A stretch of DNA of 64,000 nt from Pseudomonas sp. MYb185 (GTDB lineage Bacteria; Pseudomonadota; Gammaproteobacteria; Pseudomonadales; Pseudomonadaceae). The notes beneath the pieces were generated by a model. The model searched no databases, was not told where the DNA came from, and worked only from the letters and a program-made list of their open reading frames with translations. Made by a program: the position numbers and the translations under genes. This document shows positions 40,269-58,054 of the stretch, one piece after another (position 1 is the stretch's first letter; each line of letters starts with the position of its first letter). The stretch lies in NCBI RefSeq assembly GCF_002979975.1, contig NZ_PCQD01000011.1, positions 48,063 to 112,062 of the forward strand, given 5' to 3'.

Positions 40269-41093
40269 TTACTTGCTGCGACGACGGACAATCATGTTGT
40301 CAGTGCGCTTGTTGGACCGAGTCTTGGCACCCTTGGTGGGGAAGCCCCACGGCGACACCGGATGACGACCACCAGAAGTACGCCCTTCACCACCACCATG
40401 CGGGTGGTCAACCGGGTTCATGGCAACACCACGAACGGTCGGACGCACACCACGCCAGCGAGTGGCACCGGCTTTGCCCAGGGAGCGCAGGCTGTGTTCA
40501 CCGTTGGATACTTCACCCAGGGTGGCACGGCACTCGCCAAGGACCTTGCGCATTTCGCCGGAACGCAGGCGAACGGTGACATAGGCGCCTTCGCGGGCTA
40601 CCAGCTGTACGGCGGCACCGGCACTGCGAGCAACCTGAGCGCCTTTACCCGGCTTCAGTTCGATCGCGTGGATGGTGCTACCCACCGGAATGTTGCGCAG
40701 CGGCAGAGCGTTACCAGCCTTGATCGGTGCATCGGCACCCGAGACCAGTTGATCGCCAGCACTCACGCCCTTGGGGGCGATGATGTAACGGCGCTCGCCA
40801 TCGGCATACTTCAGCAGAGCAATATGAGCGGTACGGTTCGGATCGTATTCGATACGCTCAACGGTGGCGGGAATGCCATCCTTGTTGCGACGAAAATCGA
40901 CCAGACGATAGTGCTGCTTATGACCGCCCCCACGATGACGCGTGGTGATGCGACCATTATTGTTACGTCCACCAGACTTGCCTTGCTTCTCGAGCAGAGG
41001 TGCATAAGGAGCACCCTTGTGCAGGTCCGAGCTTACGACCTTTACAACGAAGCGGCGGCCAGCGGAAGTAGGTTTACATTTAACAATTGCCAT
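40269..41093 (-). CDS. rplB: Ribosomal protein uL2
   Basis: A 274-residue protein essential for the peptidyl-transferase centre. The conserved [20 protein letters not shown] loop, including the key His, and the C-terminal [17 protein letters not shown] tail are present. Confidence 0.98.
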   Translation of the reverse strand: MAIVKCKPTSAGRRFVVKVVSSDLHKGAPYAPLLEKQGKSGGRNNNGRITTRHRGGGHKQHYRLVDFRRNKDGIPATVERIEYDPNRTAHIALLKYADGERRYIIAPKGVSAGDQLVSGADAPIKAGNALPLRNIPVGSTIHAIELKPGKGAQVARSAGAAVQLVAREGAYVTVRLRSGEMRKVLGECRATLGEVSNGEHSLRSLGKAGATRWRGVRPTVRGVAMNPVDHPHGGGEGRTSGGRHPVSPWGFPTKGAKTRSNKRTDNMIVRRRSK

Positions 41094-41107
41094 GATGTAC
41101 CCCTTTC

Positions 41108-41404
41108 TTATTCAGCGCTGGCAAAGTCGATGTCCTGACCGGGCTGCAGGCTGACATAGGCCTTCTTCCAGTCATTACGCTTGCCCAGGCCGCGAACGGT
41201 TCGCTTGGTCTTGCCTTTGACATTCAGAGTCGACACGCTGTCGACCTTGACGTTGAACAGCTGCTCAACGGCTTTCTTGATTTCCAGCTTGGTCGCAGTG
41301 GTATCCACCTTGAAGACAATCTGGTTCTTGCTGTCAGCCAGCACGGTAGCCTTCTCGGATACATGCGGGCCAAGCAGTACTTTGAAAATGCGCTCCTGGT
41401 TCAT
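41108..41404 (-). CDS. rplW: Ribosomal protein uL23
   Basis: A 98-residue exit-port protein that docks trigger factor and SRP ([40 protein letters not shown]). Its start overlaps the rplD stop by four bases. Confidence 0.98.
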   Translation of the reverse strand: MNQERIFKVLLGPHVSEKATVLADSKNQIVFKVDTTATKLEIKKAVEQLFNVKVDSVSTLNVKGKTKRTVRGLGKRNDWKKAYVSLQPGQDIDFASAE

Positions 41405-42003
41405 CCCAGCATCTCCTCGAACTTCTTAACAGCAGGCACGGTGATCAGTACCTTGTCGTAAGCGATCAGGCTGACCGGATCTGAACCCTGCACATCACGT
41501 ACATCGACATGCGGCAGGTTGCGCGCAGCCAGATACAGGTTGGTATCCAGGCTATCGGTAACGATCAGCACGTTTTCCAGGTTAAGCTCTTTGAGCTTGC
41601 CAACCAGGGCCTTGGTCTTGGGCGCATCGACAGCGAAGCTCTCAACCACGACCAGCCGCTCCAGACGCACCAGCTCGGACAGGATCGAGCGCATGGCGCC
41701 ACGGTACATCTTCCGGTTCAGCTTCTGCTCATGGTTACGCGGACGAGCTGCAAAAGTGGTACCGCCCCCGCGCCAGATCGGGCTGCGGATGGTACCGGCA
41801 CGAGCGCGACCGGTGCCTTTCTGGCGCCAGGGCTTCTTGCCGCCACCGGAGACTTCGGAACGGGTCTTCTGCTGCTTGGTGCCCTGACGACCACCAGCCA
41901 TGTAGGCAACAACGGCTTGGTGAACCAGGGTTTCGTTAAACTCGGTGGCGAAGGCCAGATCGGAAACTTCGATCGCGCTCGCACCAGCTACATTCAAATT
42001 CAT
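41401..42003 (-). CDS. rplD: Ribosomal protein uL4
   Basis: A 200-residue tunnel protein; the extended loop [20 protein letters not shown] reaches the exit tunnel. In E. coli uL4 represses its own S10 operon; I did not identify the S10-leader hairpin with confidence here. Confidence 0.98.
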   Translation of the reverse strand: MNLNVAGASAIEVSDLAFATEFNETLVHQAVVAYMAGGRQGTKQQKTRSEVSGGGKKPWRQKGTGRARAGTIRSPIWRGGGTTFAARPRNHEQKLNRKMYRGAMRSILSELVRLERLVVVESFAVDAPKTKALVGKLKELNLENVLIVTDSLDTNLYLAARNLPHVDVRDVQGSDPVSLIAYDKVLITVPAVKKFEEMLG

Positions 42004-42015
42004 GCTAACTCCCCC

Positions 42016-42654
42016 TTAACCCTTGGCCTTGACTGCCGGGCGGACAATGACGTCGCTGCCGGGCGCGCCGGGAACCGAGCCCTTGATGAGCAACAGGTTG
42101 CGTTCGGCGTCAACACGTACGATTTCCAGGGTCTGCACCGTCACCTGTCTGGCACCCATGTGACCGGCCATCTTCTTGCCCTTGAATACGCGACCCGGGG
42201 TCTGGCACTGGCCAATGGAACCGGGAACACGGTGGGACAGGGAGTTACCGTGGGTGGCATCCTGTCCGCGGAAGTTCCAGCGCTTGATGGTACCGGCGAA
42301 GCCCTTACCTTTGGACTGACCGGTAACGTCTACTTTCTGGCCCGCTTCGAAAATGCCAACGTTGATTTCTGCACCCGCGTCGAATTCAGCACCCTCTTCC
42401 AGGCGGAACTCGCATACGCTGCGACCTGCAGCAGTATTGGCTTTGGCAAAATGCCCGGCCATCGGCTTGCTGACGCGACTGGCGCGACGCTCGCCCACGG
42501 TGATCTGAACGGCCTGATAGCCGTCCTTTTCAAGGGACTTGACTTGAGTGATACGGTTTGGCTCGACCTCAACCACCGTAACAGGAATGGAAACACCATC
42601 TTCAGTGAAAACGCGGGTCATACCGCATTTCCGGCCGACTACACCAATAGTCAT
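42016..42654 (-). CDS. rplC: Ribosomal protein uL3
   Basis: A 212-residue assembly-initiator protein: [20 protein letters not shown] start, and [20 protein letters not shown] near the peptidyl-transferase centre, containing the Gln methylated by PrmB. It starts 94 bases after rpsJ. Confidence 0.98.
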   Translation of the reverse strand: MTIGVVGRKCGMTRVFTEDGVSIPVTVVEVEPNRITQVKSLEKDGYQAVQITVGERRASRVSKPMAGHFAKANTAAGRSVCEFRLEEGAEFDAGAEINVGIFEAGQKVDVTGQSKGKGFAGTIKRWNFRGQDATHGNSLSHRVPGSIGQCQTPGRVFKGKKMAGHMGARQVTVQTLEIVRVDAERNLLLIKGSVPGAPGSDVIVRPAVKAKG

Positions 42655-42748
42655 GTTGTAAACCTCATGAGTGCACGGGGCTATTACCCGCTATGGCCGC
42701 CCATTTCAGGGCGTTACACGGCTGGATAGCCCCCGTCGTGTGGGGCTA

Positions 42749-43060
42749 TCAGCCGAGGCTGATCTGAACCTCAACGCCAGCTGCAAGGTCCAGTTTCATC
42801 AGCGCATCGACAGTTTTGTCGGTGGGCTGAACGATATCCAGTACCCGCTTATGGGTACGGATTTCATATTGATCCCGGGCATCTTTGTTGACGTGCGGAG
42901 AAATCAGCACGGTAAAACGCTCTTTGCGTGTCGGCAAAGGTATCGGACCACGCACCTGAGCCCCAGTACGTTTCGCGGTATCCACGATTTCCTGGGTTGA
43001 TTGATCTATCAGGCGATGGTCAAAAGCCTTCAACCGAATACGAATCTGTTGGTTCTGCAT
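42749..43060 (-). CDS. rpsJ: Ribosomal protein uS10 (NusE)
   Basis: A 103-residue protein that also acts as antitermination factor NusE with Nus[21 protein letters not shown] and the [20 protein letters not shown] loop are typical. I chose the ATG at 43060 ([11 protein letters not shown]); the open frame extends to 43132 without family support. It leads the S10 operon, 153 bases downstream of tuf. Confidence 0.98.
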   Translation of the reverse strand: MQNQQIRIRLKAFDHRLIDQSTQEIVDTAKRTGAQVRGPIPLPTRKERFTVLISPHVNKDARDQYEIRTHKRVLDIVQPTDKTVDALMKLDLAAGVEVQISLG

Positions 43061-43169
43061 TTGACCAGAAACTCCAAGCTTCAATTCTTCAGAGCATACC
43101 CAGCTGGGCAGGCCCATCCAAGGGAGGCGCAATTCTACTGATGCACCCGCCCAGTGTCAACCATAATAC

Positions 43170-43196
43170 AAAAGCCCCCGATCACCGGGGGCTTTT
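43170..43196 (-). terminator. Terminator after the first tuf gene (str/S10 junction)
   Basis: AAAAGCCCCCG (43170-43180) pairs with CGGGGGCTTTT (43186-43196) across ATCAC, 17 bases past the tuf stop. The S10 promoter must lie in 43061-43169. Confidence 0.9.
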
Positions 43197-43213
43197 GCTT
43201 ATGACTCAGATCA

Positions 43214-44413
<1,200 letters not shown>

Positions 44414-44446
44414 GATTAGTAACCTCTTGAATTAGCCAGGAAGCAA

Positions 44447-46549
44447 TCAACCTTGCTTCTTGATAATAGCGTCAACGATGTTCGAGGGAGCCTCGGCGTA
44501 TTTGGAGAACTCCATGGAGTAGCTCGCGCGTCCCTGGGACATGGAGCGTACATCCGTGGCGTAACCAAACATCTCACCCAGCGGAACCTCAGCACGGATG
44601 ACCTTCCCGGAGGGAGAGTCTTCCATACCCTGGACCAGACCACGACGACGGTTGAGGTCACCCATCACGTCACCCATGTAGTCCTCAGGGGTCACTACTT
44701 CAACTTTCATGATCGGCTCGAGCAGAACAGCACCGCCTTTCTGGGCCAACTGCTTGGTGGCCATGGAAGCGGCGATCTTGAACGCCATTTCGTTCGAGTC
44801 CACATCATGATAAGAACCATCAAAGATGGTTGCCTTGAGGCTGAGCAGCGGGTAACCGGCGAGAACACCGTTCTTCATCTGCTCATCAATGCCCTTCTGT
44901 ACCGCAGGAATGTATTCCTTGGGTACCACACCACCAACGACTTCGCTGGCGAAAACCAGACCTTCGGCACTCTCTTCAGCCGGCTCGAAGCGAATCCAGA
45001 CGTGACCGAACTGACCACGGCCACCGGACTGACGCACGAACTTGCCTTCGATCTCGCAGGTATTGCGAATCGCTTCGCGATAGGCCACCTGCGGCTTGCC
45101 GATATTGGCCTCAACGTTGAACTCACGCTTCATGCGGTCAACGATGATGTCCAGGTGCAGCTCACCCATACCGCCGATGATGGTCTGACCGGATTCTTCG
45201 TCGGTACGCACACGGAAGGACGGATCTTCCTGGGCCAGCTTGCCCAGTGCCACACCCATCTTCTCCTGGTCAGCCTTGGTTTTCGGCTCGACGGCAACGT
45301 GGATCACCGGCTCGGGGAATTCCATGCGCTCCAGCACGATCTGCTTGTCCAGATCACACAGGGTGTCACCCGTGGTCACATCCTTCATGCCGATCAGGGC
45401 AGCGATGTCACCAGCGCGTACTTCCTTGATTTCTTCGCGGTTGTTGGCCTGCATCTGCACCATACGACCGACACGCTCTTTCTTGCCCTTGACCGAGTTC
45501 ATCACCGAGTCGCCGGAAGACAGCACGCCCGAGTACACGCGAACGAAGGTCAGGGTACCAACGAAGGGGTCGGTAGCGATCTTGAATGCCAGCGCAGCGA
45601 AAGGCTCGTCGTCACTGGAAATACGCTGATCGGTCTTCTCGTCGTCATCCGGGTGCACGCCCTTGATGGCCGCGACCTCGTCAGGAGCCGGCAGGAAGTC
45701 GATAACGGCGTCCAGCACCAGCGGCACACCCTTGTTCTTGAACGAGGAGCCGCAGACAGCAGGAACGATTTCGCTGGCGAGGGTACGCTGACGCAGACCG
45801 GCCTTGATCTCTTCCAGAGTCAGGTCGCCCTCTTCCAGGTACTTGTTCATCAGCTCTTCGTTGGCTTCGGCAGCTGCTTCAACCAGGTTTTCGCGGTACT
45901 GATTGGCCAGCTCGACCATATCTTCCGGGATCTCTTCCTCGCGGAAGGTCATGCCCATGTCGGCATCGTTCCAGTAGATGGCCTTCATGCGCAGCAAGTC
46001 GACCTGACCAGCGAAGTTCTCTTCAGAACCGATCTGCAGCTGCAGCGGCACCGGAGTGTGCCCCAGACGCTTCTTGATCTGCTCGACCACGCGCAGGAAG
46101 TTGGCACCCTGGCGGTCCAGCTTGTTCACGTAAACGATACGCGGCACGCCGTACTTGTTGGCCTGACGCCATACGGTCTCGGACTGCGGCTCAACACCGG
46201 AGGTGCCGCAGAACACCACGACAGCGCCGTCGAGCACGCGCAGGGAGCGCTCTACTTCAATGGTGAAGTCAACGTGGCCGGGGGTGTCGATAACGTTTAC
46301 ACGGTGCTGCTTGTACTGCTTCTCGGAACCCTGCCAGAACGCGGTGACCGCAGCAGAAGTAATGGTAATACCACGCTCCTGCTCCTGGGCCATCCAGTCA
46401 GTGGTACTGGCGCCATCATGGGTCTCACCCATTTTATGGTTGACGCCAGTGTAGAACAGGATCCGTTCCGTGGTTGTGGTTTTGCCCGCATCGACGTGCG
46501 CACAAATACCGATATTGCGGTATAGATTGATCGGGGTTGTACGAGCCAC
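44447..46549 (-). CDS. fusA: Elongation factor G
   Basis: A 700-residue translocase GTPase: [19 protein letters not shown] (G1), [12 protein letters not shown] (G3) and [10 protein letters not shown] (G4) in the first 150 residues, then domains II-V. It sits between rpsG (21-base gap) and tuf in the str operon. Fusidic-acid contact residues were not compared in detail. Confidence 0.98.
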   Translation of the reverse strand: MARTTPINLYRNIGICAHVDAGKTTTTERILFYTGVNHKMGETHDGASTTDWMAQEQERGITITSAAVTAFWQGSEKQYKQHRVNVIDTPGHVDFTIEVERSLRVLDGAVVVFCGTSGVEPQSETVWRQANKYGVPRIVYVNKLDRQGANFLRVVEQIKKRLGHTPVPLQLQIGSEENFAGQVDLLRMKAIYWNDADMGMTFREEEIPEDMVELANQYRENLVEAAAEANEELMNKYLEEGDLTLEEIKAGLRQRTLASEIVPAVCGSSFKNKGVPLVLDAVIDFLPAPDEVAAIKGVHPDDDEKTDQRISSDDEPFAALAFKIATDPFVGTLTFVRVYSGVLSSGDSVMNSVKGKKERVGRMVQMQANNREEIKEVRAGDIAALIGMKDVTTGDTLCDLDKQIVLERMEFPEPVIHVAVEPKTKADQEKMGVALGKLAQEDPSFRVRTDEESGQTIIGGMGELHLDIIVDRMKREFNVEANIGKPQVAYREAIRNTCEIEGKFVRQSGGRGQFGHVWIRFEPAEESAEGLVFASEVVGGVVPKEYIPAVQKGIDEQMKNGVLAGYPLLSLKATIFDGSYHDVDSNEMAFKIAASMATKQLAQKGGAVLLEPIMKVEVVTPEDYMGDVMGDLNRRRGLVQGMEDSPSGKVIRAEVPLGEMFGYATDVRSMSQGRASYSMEFSKYAEAPSNIVDAIIKKQG

Positions 46550-46570
46550 GATAGTCTCCTGAGTCGTTGT

Positions 46571-47044
46571 TTAGAAGCGATAGTGGGAGAAAGCTTTGTT
46601 CGCTTCAGCCATACGGTGCACGTCTTCACGCTTCTTGACCGCAGAGCCCTTGCCTTCTGATGCATCCATCAGCTCACCAGCAAGACGCAGATCCATCGAC
46701 TTCTCGCCACGCTTACGGGCAGCATCTACCAACCAACGCATTGCCAGGGCATTGCGGCGGGAGGGACGCACTTCAACCGGAACCTGGTAGGTGGCACCAC
46801 CTACACGGCGAGATTTGACCTCGACCAGCGGAGCGATGGCATCGAGCGCCTTTTCGAACAGCTCGACCGGATCATCAGTCTTGGTGCGCTCTTTAACCTT
46901 TTCCAGAGCACCGTACACGATGCGCTCAGCGGTGGATTTCTTGCCGCTTTCCATTACATGGTTCATGAATTTGGCGAGAATCTGGCTGCCATACTTTGGT
47001 TCTGGCAGGATCTCACGTTTTGCCGCTACACGACGTCTTGGCAT
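46571..47044 (-). CDS. rpsG: Ribosomal protein uS7
   Basis: A 157-residue 16S 3'-domain assembly initiator: [20 protein letters not shown] start, [20 protein letters not shown] in the middle. In E. coli uS7 binds the rpsL-rpsG spacer to control str; the spacer here is 97 bases. Confidence 0.98.
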   Translation of the reverse strand: MPRRRVAAKREILPEPKYGSQILAKFMNHVMESGKKSTAERIVYGALEKVKERTKTDDPVELFEKALDAIAPLVEVKSRRVGGATYQVPVEVRPSRRNALAMRWLVDAARKRGEKSMDLRLAGELMDASEGKGSAVKKREDVHRMAEANKAFSHYRF

Positions 47045-47141
47045 GATAAGCCCTCAAACGGTCTTCAGGTTAGCTCAGGACTGCAACATTTTCGTTACGC
47101 CTGACCTTACTCTTATCGACTCAGGTTAGATGAATTCAAAA

Positions 47142-47513
47142 TTACTTCGGACGCTTGGCGCCGTACTTGGAACGACCCTGCTTACGGTCTTTGACACCGG
47201 AGGTGTCCAGCGAACCGCGAACAGTGTGGTAACGCACACCCGGCAAGTCTTTTACACGGCCGCCGCGAATCAGAACGACGCTGTGCTCTTGCAGGTTGTG
47301 GCCTTCACCACCGATATAGGAAGAAACTTCAAAGCCGTTGGTCAAGCGTACGCGGCAGACCTTACGCAGAGCCGAGTTCGGCTTCTTCGGCGTGGTGGTA
47401 TATACGCGAGTACATACACCACGACGCTGCGGGCAGTTCTGCAGCGCGGGCACGTCGCTTTTTTCAGCAACACGCTTACGCGGCTTTTGAACCAGCTGGT
47501 TGATTGTTGCCAT
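47142..47513 (-). CDS. rpsL: Ribosomal protein uS12
   Basis: A 123-residue decoding-centre protein. Lys43 ([12 protein letters not shown]) and Lys88 ([13 protein letters not shown]) are the streptomycin-sensitive wild-type residues, and Asp89, the methylthiolation site, is present. It is the first gene of str; a 7-bp palindrome lies 18 bases before the ATG. Confidence 0.98.
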   Translation of the reverse strand: MATINQLVQKPRKRVAEKSDVPALQNCPQRRGVCTRVYTTTPKKPNSALRKVCRVRLTNGFEVSSYIGGEGHNLQEHSVVLIRGGRVKDLPGVRYHTVRGSLDTSGVKDRKQGRSKYGAKRPK

Positions 47514-47530
47514 CTAGCAAAACTCCATAG

Positions 47531-47545
47531 ATGTCCCTGGGACAT
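47531..47545 (-). repeat. Palindrome just upstream of rpsL
   Basis: ATGTCCC and GGGACAT flank one central base. In the minus-strand transcript it would form a short hairpin directly upstream of the GGAG of rpsL. Function unknown. Confidence 0.4.
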
Positions 47546-47557
47546 ATTAAATAAAAC

Positions 47558-47578
47558 GGCAGGGCAAAATGCCCCGCC
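47558..47578 (-). terminator. Terminator between rpoC and rpsL
   Basis: GGCAGGGCA (47558-47566) pairs with TGCCCCGCC (47570-47578) with one mismatch. On the minus strand UUUUAUUU follows. It ends the rpoBC transcript or attenuates read-through into str. Confidence 0.85.
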
Positions 47579-47659
47579 TATTTTAGGGGTACGGAATTCT
47601 ATAGACACCGCCCCTGAGCGTCAAGCACACCCGCCGCGGTCCGCGACGAGTGACACTGC

Positions 47660-51859
<4,200 letters not shown>

Positions 51860-51924
51860 GGCCTATACTCCTCGCAGTGTCTCAAGGGCGGAGCAACTCC
51901 GCCCGAGACGTGGGCAGTCGGTGG

Positions 51925-54900
51925 TTATTCGGATTCCAGGTCGATATCGATGGCCAGCGAACGGATCTCCTTGACCAGCACGTTGAAGGACTCGGGCATG
52001 CCGGCCTCCATGCGATGGTCGCCATCCACGATGTTCTTGTACATCTTGGTACGGCCGTTCACGTCATCCGATTTCACAGTCAGCATTTCCTGCAGGGTGT
52101 AGGCCGCGCCGTAGGCTTCCAGGGCCCAGACCTCCATCTCACCGAAACGCTGACCGCCGAACTGAGCCTTACCACCCAGCGGCTGCTGTGTTACCAGGCT
52201 GTAGGAACCGGTCGAACGGGCGTGCATCTTGTCGTCAACCAGGTGGTTCAGCTTGAGCATGTACATGTAACCGACAGTCACCGGACGGTCGAAGGCATTG
52301 CCGGTACGGCCGTCGTACAGACGCATCTGACCACTGTCCGGCAGGTCTGCCAGGCGCAGCATATGCTTGATCTCATGCTCTTCAGCACCGTCAAATACCG
52401 CTGTGGCCATGGGCACACCGGCACGCAGGTTGTCGGCCAGGTCGATAATCTCCTGGTCGCTGAGGGCATCCAGGTTCTCCTGACGACCACCAACCTTGTT
52501 GTACACCTCGTCCAGGAACTCGCGGAGCTCGGCCACCTTGCGCTGCTCTTCCAGCATGCGGTTGATCTTCTCGCCCAGGCCCTTGGCCGCCAGGCCCAGG
52601 TGGGTTTCGAGGATCTGACCGACGTTCATCCGCGACGGTACACCCAGCGGGTTGAGCACGATATCCACCGGCGTGCCGTTCTCGTCATGGGGCATGTCTT
52701 CGATCGGCATGATCACCGAAATGACACCCTTGTTACCGTGACGACCAGCCATCTTGTCACCCGGCTGGATGCGACGCTTGATTGCCAGGTAGACCTTGAC
52801 GATCTTCAGTACGCCCGGCGCCAGGTCATCGCCCTGCTGCAGCTTGCGCTTCTTGTCTTCGAACTTCTCGTCGAGCATCTTGCGGCGATCGATCAGGTAG
52901 GCCTGAGTACGTTCCAGCTGCTCGTTGAGAACGTCATCGCTCATGCGCAGCTTGAACCACTGGCCCCGCTCGATACTCTCGAGGATCTCGGCGGTCAGTT
53001 CGGTGCCCTTCTTCAGGCCGGCACCGCCTTCGGCGGCCTGCCCGATCAGCGCACTACCAAGGCGCTCGAACGCCGCGGTTTCGATGATACGGAACTCTTC
53101 CTGCAGATCCTTGCGGATCTCGTCCAGCTGCTGCTTCTCGATGGCCAGCGCACGGCTGTCACGCTCGACGCCGTCACGGGTGAATACCTGCACGTCGATG
53201 ACGGTGCCCTTGGTGCCGGTCGGCACGCGCAGGGAGGTGTCCTTCACATCGGAAGCCTTCTCACCGAAGATCGCGCGCAGCAGCTTCTCTTCCGGCGTCA
53301 GCTGAGTCTCGCCCTTGGGCGTGACCTTGCCGACCAGAATGTCGCCCGGGCCCACTTCGGCGCCCACGTAGACGATGCCGGCTTCATCCAGCTTGCCCAG
53401 CGCCGCTTCACCGACGTTGGGGATGTCCGAGGTGATTTCCTCTGGCCCCAGCTTGGTGTCACGCGATACGCAGGTCAGTTCCTGGATGTGGATGGTGGTG
53501 AAGCGGTCTTCCTGAACCACACGCTCGGATACGAGGATGGAGTCCTCGAAGTTGTAGCCGTTCCACGGCATGAACGCCACGCGCATGTTCTGACCCAGGG
53601 CCAGCTCACCCATGTCGACGGAAGAGCCGTCGGCGAGGATGTCCTTGATCGCCACCACATCGCCTTTCTTCACCAGCGGACGCTGGTTGATGCAGGTGTT
53701 CTGGTTGGAGCGGGTGTACTTGGTCAGGGTGTAGATATCCACACCGGCCTCACCGGCCTCGACCTCGTCATCATTCACGCGAATAACGATACGGCTGGCA
53801 TCGACCGAGTCGACCACACCACCGCGGCGGGCGGTAACGCAGACACCGGAATCCAGTGCCACGTTGCGCTCCATACCGGTACCCACCAGCGGCTTCTCGG
53901 CACGCAGGGTCGGTACGGCCTGGCGCTGCATGTTCGAACCCATGAGTGCACGGTTGGCATCGTCATGCTCGAGGAACGGAATCAGCGAGGCGGCAACCGA
54001 CACAACCTGACGCGGCGATACGTCCATCAGGGTGACTTCTTCCGGCGCCTTGACACTGAATTCGTTCATGTGGCGAACGGCAACCAGCTCTTCGACCAGG
54101 CGACCATCACGCACTTCGGCACTGGCCTGGGCGATGACGTGGTCGGACTCTTCGATGGCCGACAGGAACACGATCTCGTCGGTAACCAGGGCGTCCTTGA
54201 CCCGACGGTACGGGCTTTCGAGGAAGCCGTATTCATTGGTCCGCGCGTAGGTAGCCAACGAGTTGATCAGACCGATGTTCGGACCTTCAGGGGTCTCGAT
54301 CGGACATACGCGACCATAGTGGGTCGGGTGCACGTCGCGCACTTCGAAGCCGGCACGCTCACGGGTCAGACCGCCCGGCCCAAGCGCGGACACACGGCGC
54401 TTGTGGGTGATCTCGGACAGCGGGTTGTTCTGGTCCATGAACTGCGACAGCTGGCTGGAGCCAAAGAACTCTTTCACCGCCGCCGCAACCGGCTTGGCGT
54501 TGATCAGGTCCTGCGGCATCAGGCCTTCGCTTTCGGCCATGGACAGACGCTCCTTGACCGCGCGCTCGACACGCACCAGACCGACACGGAACTGGTTCTC
54601 GGCCATTTCGCCAACGGAGCGGATGCGACGGTTGCCCAGGTGATCGATATCGTCGACCACGCCCTTGCCGTTACGGATATCCACCAGGGTCTTGAGGACC
54701 TCGATGATGTCTTCCTTGCTCAGCACACCGGCGCCTTCGATTTCCTCGCGGCCGATCCGGCGGTTGAACTTCATGCGGCCCACTGCGGACAGGTCGTAGC
54801 GGTCGCTGCTGAAGAACAGGTTGCCGAACAGGGTCTCGGCGGCGTCCTTGGTCGGCGGCTCGCCGGGGCGCATCATCCGGTAGATCTCCACCAGGGCTTC

Positions 54901-55995
54901 AAGCTGGCTGGTGGTGGTATCGATGCGCAGGGTATCGGAGATGAACGGACCGCAATCGATATCGTTGGTGTACAGCGTTTCGATCTGGGAGATCTGCGCC
55001 TTGACCAGCTTATCGATCAGGTCAACGCTGATCTCGGTATTGCAATCAACGATGATCTCGCCGGTCGCCGGATGTACCACAGTCTTGGCGATGGTGCGGC
55101 CAAGCAGGTAGTCGTAGGGGACTTCCAGGCTGTTGATGCCGGCCTTTTCCAGCTGGTTGATGTGACGCGCGGTAATCCGGCGACCCTTCTCGACAATCAC
55201 CTTGCCCTTGCCATCGGTAATGTCGAAGGTGGCGATCTCACCGCGCAGGCGCTGCGGTACCAGCTCCAGCTGCAGGCTCTCGCCATGCACCTCGAACTTG
55301 TTGGTATCGTAGAAGATGTCGAGGATTTCCTCGGTCTGATAACCCAGCGCGCGCAGCAGTACCGATGCCGGCAGCTTGCGGCGACGGTCGATACGGACGA
55401 AGACCGCATCCTTGGGATCGAACTCGAAGTCCAGCCAGGAGCCGCGGTAGGGAATCACGCGGGCGGAATACAGCAGCTTGCCGGAGCTGTGCGTCTTGCC
55501 ACGGTCATGGTCGAAGAACACACCCGGGCTGCGGTGCAGCTGGGAGACGATCACACGCTCGGTACCATTGATCACGAAGGTACCGTTCTCGGTCATCAGG
55601 GGTATTTCACCCATGTAGACTTCCTGCTCCTTGATATCCTTGATCGCCTTGCTGGCTGATTCGCGATCAAAGATGATCAGGCGCACTTTTACCCGCAGCG
55701 GGACCGCATAGGTCACGCCGCGCAGCACACACTCCTTTACATCGAAAGCCGGGTCACCCAACCGGTAACCGACATATTCGAGCGCCGCATTACCGGAATA
55801 GCTGATAATGGGGAAGACAGATTTGAAGGCCGCGTGCAGACCGATATCACGAACGTTATCCTTATCCACGCCGGCTTGCAGGAATTCCCGGTAGGAATCC
55901 AGCTGAATAGCCAGCAGGTAGGGCACATCCATCACATGCGGCAGTTTGCCAAAGTCCTTGCGGATACGTTTTTTCTCAGTATATGAGTAAGCCAT
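51925..55995 (-). CDS. rpoB: RNA polymerase beta subunit
   Basis: A 1356-residue subunit. The rifampicin-binding cluster (about residues 510-550: [20 protein letters not shown] then [10 protein letters not shown]) shows the sensitive-type Gln, Asp, His and Ser. The C-terminal [20 protein letters not shown] clamp region is complete. A 207-base spacer with a terminator-like hairpin separates it from rplL. Confidence 0.99.
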   Translation of the reverse strand: MAYSYTEKKRIRKDFGKLPHVMDVPYLLAIQLDSYREFLQAGVDKDNVRDIGLHAAFKSVFPIISYSGNAALEYVGYRLGDPAFDVKECVLRGVTYAVPLRVKVRLIIFDRESASKAIKDIKEQEVYMGEIPLMTENGTFVINGTERVIVSQLHRSPGVFFDHDRGKTHSSGKLLYSARVIPYRGSWLDFEFDPKDAVFVRIDRRRKLPASVLLRALGYQTEEILDIFYDTNKFEVHGESLQLELVPQRLRGEIATFDITDGKGKVIVEKGRRITARHINQLEKAGINSLEVPYDYLLGRTIAKTVVHPATGEIIVDCNTEISVDLIDKLVKAQISQIETLYTNDIDCGPFISDTLRIDTTTSQLEALVEIYRMMRPGEPPTKDAAETLFGNLFFSSDRYDLSAVGRMKFNRRIGREEIEGAGVLSKEDIIEVLKTLVDIRNGKGVVDDIDHLGNRRIRSVGEMAENQFRVGLVRVERAVKERLSMAESEGLMPQDLINAKPVAAAVKEFFGSSQLSQFMDQNNPLSEITHKRRVSALGPGGLTRERAGFEVRDVHPTHYGRVCPIETPEGPNIGLINSLATYARTNEYGFLESPYRRVKDALVTDEIVFLSAIEESDHVIAQASAEVRDGRLVEELVAVRHMNEFSVKAPEEVTLMDVSPRQVVSVAASLIPFLEHDDANRALMGSNMQRQAVPTLRAEKPLVGTGMERNVALDSGVCVTARRGGVVDSVDASRIVIRVNDDEVEAGEAGVDIYTLTKYTRSNQNTCINQRPLVKKGDVVAIKDILADGSSVDMGELALGQNMRVAFMPWNGYNFEDSILVSERVVQEDRFTTIHIQELTCVSRDTKLGPEEITSDIPNVGEAALGKLDEAGIVYVGAEVGPGDILVGKVTPKGETQLTPEEKLLRAIFGEKASDVKDTSLRVPTGTKGTVIDVQVFTRDGVERDSRALAIEKQQLDEIRKDLQEEFRIIETAAFERLGSALIGQAAEGGAGLKKGTELTAEILESIERGQWFKLRMSDDVLNEQLERTQAYLIDRRKMLDEKFEDKKRKLQQGDDLAPGVLKIVKVYLAIKRRIQPGDKMAGRHGNKGVISVIMPIEDMPHDENGTPVDIVLNPLGVPSRMNVGQILETHLGLAAKGLGEKINRMLEEQRKVAELREFLDEVYNKVGGRQENLDALSDQEIIDLADNLRAGVPMATAVFDGAEEHEIKHMLRLADLPDSGQMRLYDGRTGNAFDRPVTVGYMYMLKLNHLVDDKMHARSTGSYSLVTQQPLGGKAQFGGQRFGEMEVWALEAYGAAYTLQEMLTVKSDDVNGRTKMYKNIVDGDHRMEAGMPESFNVLVKEIRSLAIDIDLESE

Positions 55996-56125
55996 CAGCG
56001 TTCCCCAGCTTGGTCACCTGCTTGATTGGCTCCCCCTGACGGGAAAGCCTGAAAATGCTTGCAAGACCTCGTCTTGCTCACTCGCCTGGAGTGGATCCGT
56101 GCAGCCAGACATCGTGCTGCAACGG

Positions 56126-56156
56126 AAAAAGGCCGGTGGCACACAGGCCACCAGCC
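56126..56156 (-). terminator. Attenuator-like hairpin between rplL and rpoB
   Basis: GGCCGGTGGC (56131-56140) pairs with GCCACCAGCC (56147-56156), one mismatch. On the minus strand five U follow. E. coli has a partial terminator at the same place that lowers rpoBC relative to rplJL. Confidence 0.85.
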
Positions 56157-56202
56157 ATCAATCTGACCGTTGATCAGACTGTCGGTGCAAGGTCGCGCAA
56201 GC

Positions 56203-56574
56203 TTACTTGAGCTCGACCGCTGCACCAGCCTCTTCCAGCGACTTCTTGGCTGCTTCGGCTTCGTCCTTGGATACACCTTCCTTGATGGTGGACGGAGCGC
56301 CGTCAACCATGGCTTTGGCTTCTTTCAGACCCAGACCGGTCAGCTCGCGAACAGCCTTGATCACGTTGACTTTCTTCTCGCCAGCGCCGGTCAGAATAAC
56401 GTTGAATTCGGTTTGCTCTTCAGCGGCAGCAGCGCCACCAGCAGCCGGGCCAGCAGCAACGGCTGCAGCGGCGGATACACCGAACTTCTCTTCCATTGCG
56501 CTGATCAGTTCAACGACCTGCATAACGGACATTTCAGATACTGCGTTGATGATATCTTCGTTGGTCAGAGCCAT
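56203..56574 (-). CDS. rplL: Ribosomal protein bL12 (L7/L12)
   Basis: A 123-residue stalk protein: N-terminal dimerisation domain ([20 protein letters not shown]), an Ala/Gly hinge (residues 35-53), and the factor-binding C-terminal domain ([20 protein letters not shown]). It lies 81 bases after rplJ. Confidence 0.98.
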   Translation of the reverse strand: MALTNEDIINAVSEMSVMQVVELISAMEEKFGVSAAAAVAAGPAAGGAAAAEEQTEFNVILTGAGEKKVNVIKAVRELTGLGLKEAKAMVDGAPSTIKEGVSKDEAEAAKKSLEEAGAAVELK

Positions 56575-56655
56575 GACTCTATATTCCTGTATTGGGGGAC
56601 AACCCTTGGGTCGTCAAAACATTAAAAGCAAACGAAAAAGCATTCAGCGCGCCGA

Positions 56656-57156
56656 TTAGGCTGCTTCGGCTTCCTTCTGATCGCGGACAGCGGCCAAAGT
56701 ACGAACAAACTTGCTGGTAGCGCCTTGAATCACGCTCATCAGCTGGCTGATTGCCTCGTCGTAAGTCGGCAGTGTAGCCAGAATGTCGATCTGTTCAGCT
56801 GAAAGGTAGTTGCCTTCGAACGATGCAGCCTTGATCTGAAACTTGTCCTGACCTTTGGCGAACTCCTTGAACAGGCGAGCGGCAGCGCCCGGATGTTCGT
56901 TGGAGAAAGCGATAAGAGTCGGACCAACAAAGACGTCGTTGAGGCAATCGTACTGAGTACCTTCAACGGCACGACGCAGCAGGGTGTTACGTACAACACG
57001 TACATAAACACCAGCTTCACGTGCATCTTTGCGCAGACCAGTCATGGCAGCAACGCTCACACCGCGGGCATCAACCACAACGGCAGACAGCGCACCTTTG
57101 GCAGCTTCGTTGACTTCAGCGACGATGGCCTTTTTGTCTTCGAGCTTAATTGCCAC
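56656..57156 (-). CDS. rplJ: Ribosomal protein uL10
   Basis: A 166-residue stalk base protein. I chose the GTG at 57156 ([15 protein letters not shown]), with AGGAG nine bases upstream; the open frame extends to 57243 through the non-coding leader. uL10-L12 represses its own mRNA in E. coli by binding the leader; the 202-base leader here holds two hairpins. Confidence 0.97.
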   Translation of the reverse strand: MAIKLEDKKAIVAEVNEAAKGALSAVVVDARGVSVAAMTGLRKDAREAGVYVRVVRNTLLRRAVEGTQYDCLNDVFVGPTLIAFSNEHPGAAARLFKEFAKGQDKFQIKAASFEGNYLSAEQIDILATLPTYDEAISQLMSVIQGATSKFVRTLAAVRDQKEAEAA

Positions 57157-57182
57157 GGGTTCTACTCCTGGATTTACCATTG

Positions 57183-57198
57183 ATCGCCCTAAGGCGAT
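57183..57198 (-). promoter_or_regulatory. Small hairpin in the rplJ leader
   Basis: ATCGCC (57183-57188) pairs with GGCGAT (57193-57198) across CTAA, 26 bases upstream of the GTG start. It may be part of the uL10-responsive leader structure. Confidence 0.4.
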
Positions 57199-57330
57199 AT
57201 GTTTTGGTGTCTGATCCAGCCTGCACTGAATCGTGAGCACCATCTGCGTAGGCCTGGGATTGCTCCGGGTTTAAGGCTTGCGCCACCTACGGTCTTGGAC
57301 AGCCCCCAACTGGCAGGGACCCCAATAGTT

Positions 57331-57352
57331 GACGCGCCGCAAGCGGCGCGTC
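57331..57352 (-). terminator. Strong hairpin between rplA and rplJ
   Basis: GACGCGCCGC (57331-57340) pairs perfectly with GCGGCGCGTC (57343-57352) across AA, seven bases after the rplA stop. There is no U-run, so it is more likely a processing or stabilising hairpin, or a weak terminator of rplKA. Confidence 0.6.
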
Positions 57353-57358
57353 GTTGAA

Positions 57359-58054
57359 TCAGATGTTCAGCGAAGCATGATCAACCTGAACGCCCGGACC
57401 CATGGTGGTGCTCAGGGACACGCGCTGCAGGTAGATACCCTTGGAGGTGGACGGCTTGGCCCTCTTCAGGTCAGCCAGCAGGGCTTCGACGTTTTCCTTC
57501 AGCTTGACCGGCTCGAAACCGACCTTGCCTACGGAGCAATGAATGATACCGTTCTTGTCGGTACGGTAGCGCACCTGACCAGCCTTGGCATTTTTTACCG
57601 CGGTGGCCACATCGGCGGATACAGTGCCGACCTTCGGGTTCGGCATCAGGCCGCGCGGACCCAGTACCTGACCCAGCTGGCCAACGACACGCATCGCATC
57701 AGGAGAAGCGATGACTACGTCATAGTTCAGATCACCAGCTTTCATTTCAGCGGCCAGATCGTCCATACCGACCTTGTCGGCGCCGGCTGCCAGAGCAGCT
57801 TCAGCGTTGGCACCCTGGGTGAATACGGCAACACGAACGGTCTTGCCAGTGCCGTGGGGCAGCAGAGTGGCGCCACGTACAACCTGGTCGGATTTGCGCG
57901 GGTCGACACCGAGGTTGACGGCTACGTCAACGGACTCGACGAACTTGACGCTGGAAACCTCGGCCAGCAGGGCGGCAGCTTCTTCAAAGCTGTATACCTT
58001 GGTGCTATCAATCTTCTCGTTGATCGCCTTTTGACGCTTGGTCAGCTTAGCCAT
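57359..58054 (-). CDS. rplA: Ribosomal protein uL1
   Basis: A 231-residue L1-stalk protein: [20 protein letters not shown] start, [20 protein letters not shown] in the middle. In E. coli uL1 represses rplKA. Its start overlaps the rplK stop by one base. Confidence 0.98.
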   Translation of the reverse strand: MAKLTKRQKAINEKIDSTKVYSFEEAAALLAEVSSVKFVESVDVAVNLGVDPRKSDQVVRGATLLPHGTGKTVRVAVFTQGANAEAALAAGADKVGMDDLAAEMKAGDLNYDVVIASPDAMRVVGQLGQVLGPRGLMPNPKVGTVSADVATAVKNAKAGQVRYRTDKNGIIHCSVGKVGFEPVKLKENVEALLADLKRAKPSTSKGIYLQRVSLSTTMGPGVQVDHASLNI

